Shown: positions 32,499-33,004 of the stretch, one piece after another
How the letters are laid out: every line of letters starts with the position of its first letter
Numbering within the stretch: position 1 is the first letter of the stretch
Assembly: GCA_016929775.1 (NCBI GenBank)
Contig: JAFGIE010000100.1
Location: forward strand, 1-33,004
Origin: Anaerolineae bacterium
GTDB lineage: Bacteria; Chloroflexota; Anaerolineae; JAFGEY01
Direction of reading: 5' to 3'
Length of the DNA stretch: 33,004 nucleotides
Notes under the pieces: generated by a model
The model's database searches: none
What the model was told of the DNA's origin: nothing
What the model saw: the letters and a program-made list of their open reading frames with translations, nothing else
Translations under genes and position numbers: made by a program

Positions 32499-32933
32499 AT
32501 GTCCGATCAAGCGAAGGTCACGCAGTTTCTGGCAAAGGTGCCGCTCTTTTCTGGGCTGAGCGCCAGGCAGCTTCAGGCGCTCGGCGAGCGCACCACCCGC
32601 CGCACCTATGCCGCGGGCGAGCAGATCGTCGTGCAGGGCGAGGGCGGCATCGGGTTGTACGTCGTCCTCTCCGGACAGGCGCAGGCGATCCACACCCGCG
32701 CCGATGGCGAGGAGGTGACGGTCAACACATTTGGCCCGACCGACTTTTTTGGCGAGCTGGCGATGCTGAACGATGAGCCGCGCACGGCATCGGTCACTGC
32801 TACCGAAGAGACGGCGTGCCTGATCCTCACGCGCTGGGAGTTCCTGGGCAAGGTCAGGACCGACCCGGAGATGGCGGTCACGGTCCTGGGAGAGCTGGCA
32901 AAGCGCTTTCAGCGCGCGCTGGGCGTGTTGTAG
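32499..32933 (+). CDS. Stand-alone cyclic nucleotide-binding domain protein
   Basis: The protein has 144 residues and is essentially one cNMP-binding domain. ATG 32499 is five bases after GGAGG; a longer frame from 32427 starts inside the -10 box and was rejected. FLAKVPLFSGLSARQLQAL opens the domain, YAAGEQIVVQGEGGIGLYVVLSGQAQ forms the beta-roll, and the phosphate-binding cassette is FFGELAMLNDEPRTASVTA, with the Glu and Arg that bind the cyclic phosphate in CRP proteins. There is no helix-turn-helix or catalytic domain afterwards, so it is not a CRP-type activator. It may act as a partner subunit or a ligand sink. Its divergent neighbour is the SOS-box radical SAM gene. Confidence 0.9.
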   Translation: MSDQAKVTQFLAKVPLFSGLSARQLQALGERTTRRTYAAGEQIVVQGEGGIGLYVVLSGQAQAIHTRADGEEVTVNTFGPTDFFGELAMLNDEPRTASVTATEETACLILTRWEFLGKVRTDPEMAVTVLGELAKRFQRALGVL

Positions 32934-32938
32934 CGCCC

Positions 32939-33004
32939 GTTACTATGAACGATTGGTTGTGGATGTGTTTGTAGTAACCGCTTTAGCGGTTTTATAACGG
33001 CTAA
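32939..33004. repeat. Fragment of a palindromic interspersed repeat (cut by window end)
   Basis: GTTACTATGAAC (32939-32950) is repeated inverted as GTTTGTAGTAAC (32968-32979, 10 of 12 matching). The latter leads into the perfect palindrome AACCGCT-TT-AGCGGTT (32976-32991), then TTTATAACGGCTAA. The final bases look like the start of another arm (ACGGCTAA). The palindrome plus T-rich tail could also terminate the preceding gene. Confidence 0.6.

Overview
The window is about 33 kb of gene-dense, GC-rich bacterial chromosome. Twenty-six protein genes and one tmRNA gene can be supported. Several features fit a Chloroflexota-like or other Terrabacteria genome: a T-box leader before valS, a GAAC-N4-GTTC SOS box, GTG starts with strong GGAGG ribosome binding sites, LysM proteins with Thr/Pro linkers, and an NarL-type two-component pair. 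This placement is inference; there is no rRNA or phylogenetic marker tree behind it. No CRISPR array, transposase, phage gene or ordinary tRNA was seen.

Layout. From 1 to 5650 (minus strand) a T-box-controlled valyl-tRNA synthetase is followed by a Tat/lipobox DUF362 protein and a heparinase II/III-like protein that runs off the window. Divergent from valS is a formylglycine-type sulfatase (5782-7317). A response regulator and histidine kinase follow (7476-9508), then a tmRNA gene with a near-consensus promoter and its own terminator (9555-10015). Next is a divergent succinyl-CoA-synthetase-like pair with an Old Yellow Enzyme family reductase (10054-13190). Facing it is a tightly overlapped minus-strand operon for sulfate activation: sat, an AlkP-superfamily phosphodiesterase, a HAD phosphatase and cysC (13187-17126).

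From 17464 to 19821 lies a secreted three-LysM protein with a duplicated unnamed domain and a glycosidase-like C-terminal domain lacking the usual acid/base Glu. Convergent to it is a GH13 amylase preceded by a membrane coiled-coil protein (19900-22004). A divergent promoter pair at 22155-22237 then drives a DUF4177-like gene, through a long potentially structured leader, and probably a nitrilase-family protein that lacks its catalytic cysteine. Threonine aldolase, a CPBP protease-like protein, SMC, a small membrane protein, MutM and a membrane-anchored alpha/beta hydrolase form one overlapping run (23631-31115). The window ends with a divergent pair: a radical SAM DNA-repair-associated protein under an SOS-box promoter, and a stand-alone cyclic-nucleotide-binding protein. 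After them comes a fragment of a palindromic repeat.

The most interesting points are the SOS box inside the radical SAM promoter, three enzyme-family proteins with altered key residues (nitrilase Cys to Gly, clan GH-A Asn-Glu to Pro-Gly, SucC Mg-site Asp to Asn), and the sat-phosphodiesterase-HAD-cysC cassette. The leader RNA at 22250-22390 and the hairpins in the sat leader are also worth folding and comparison.
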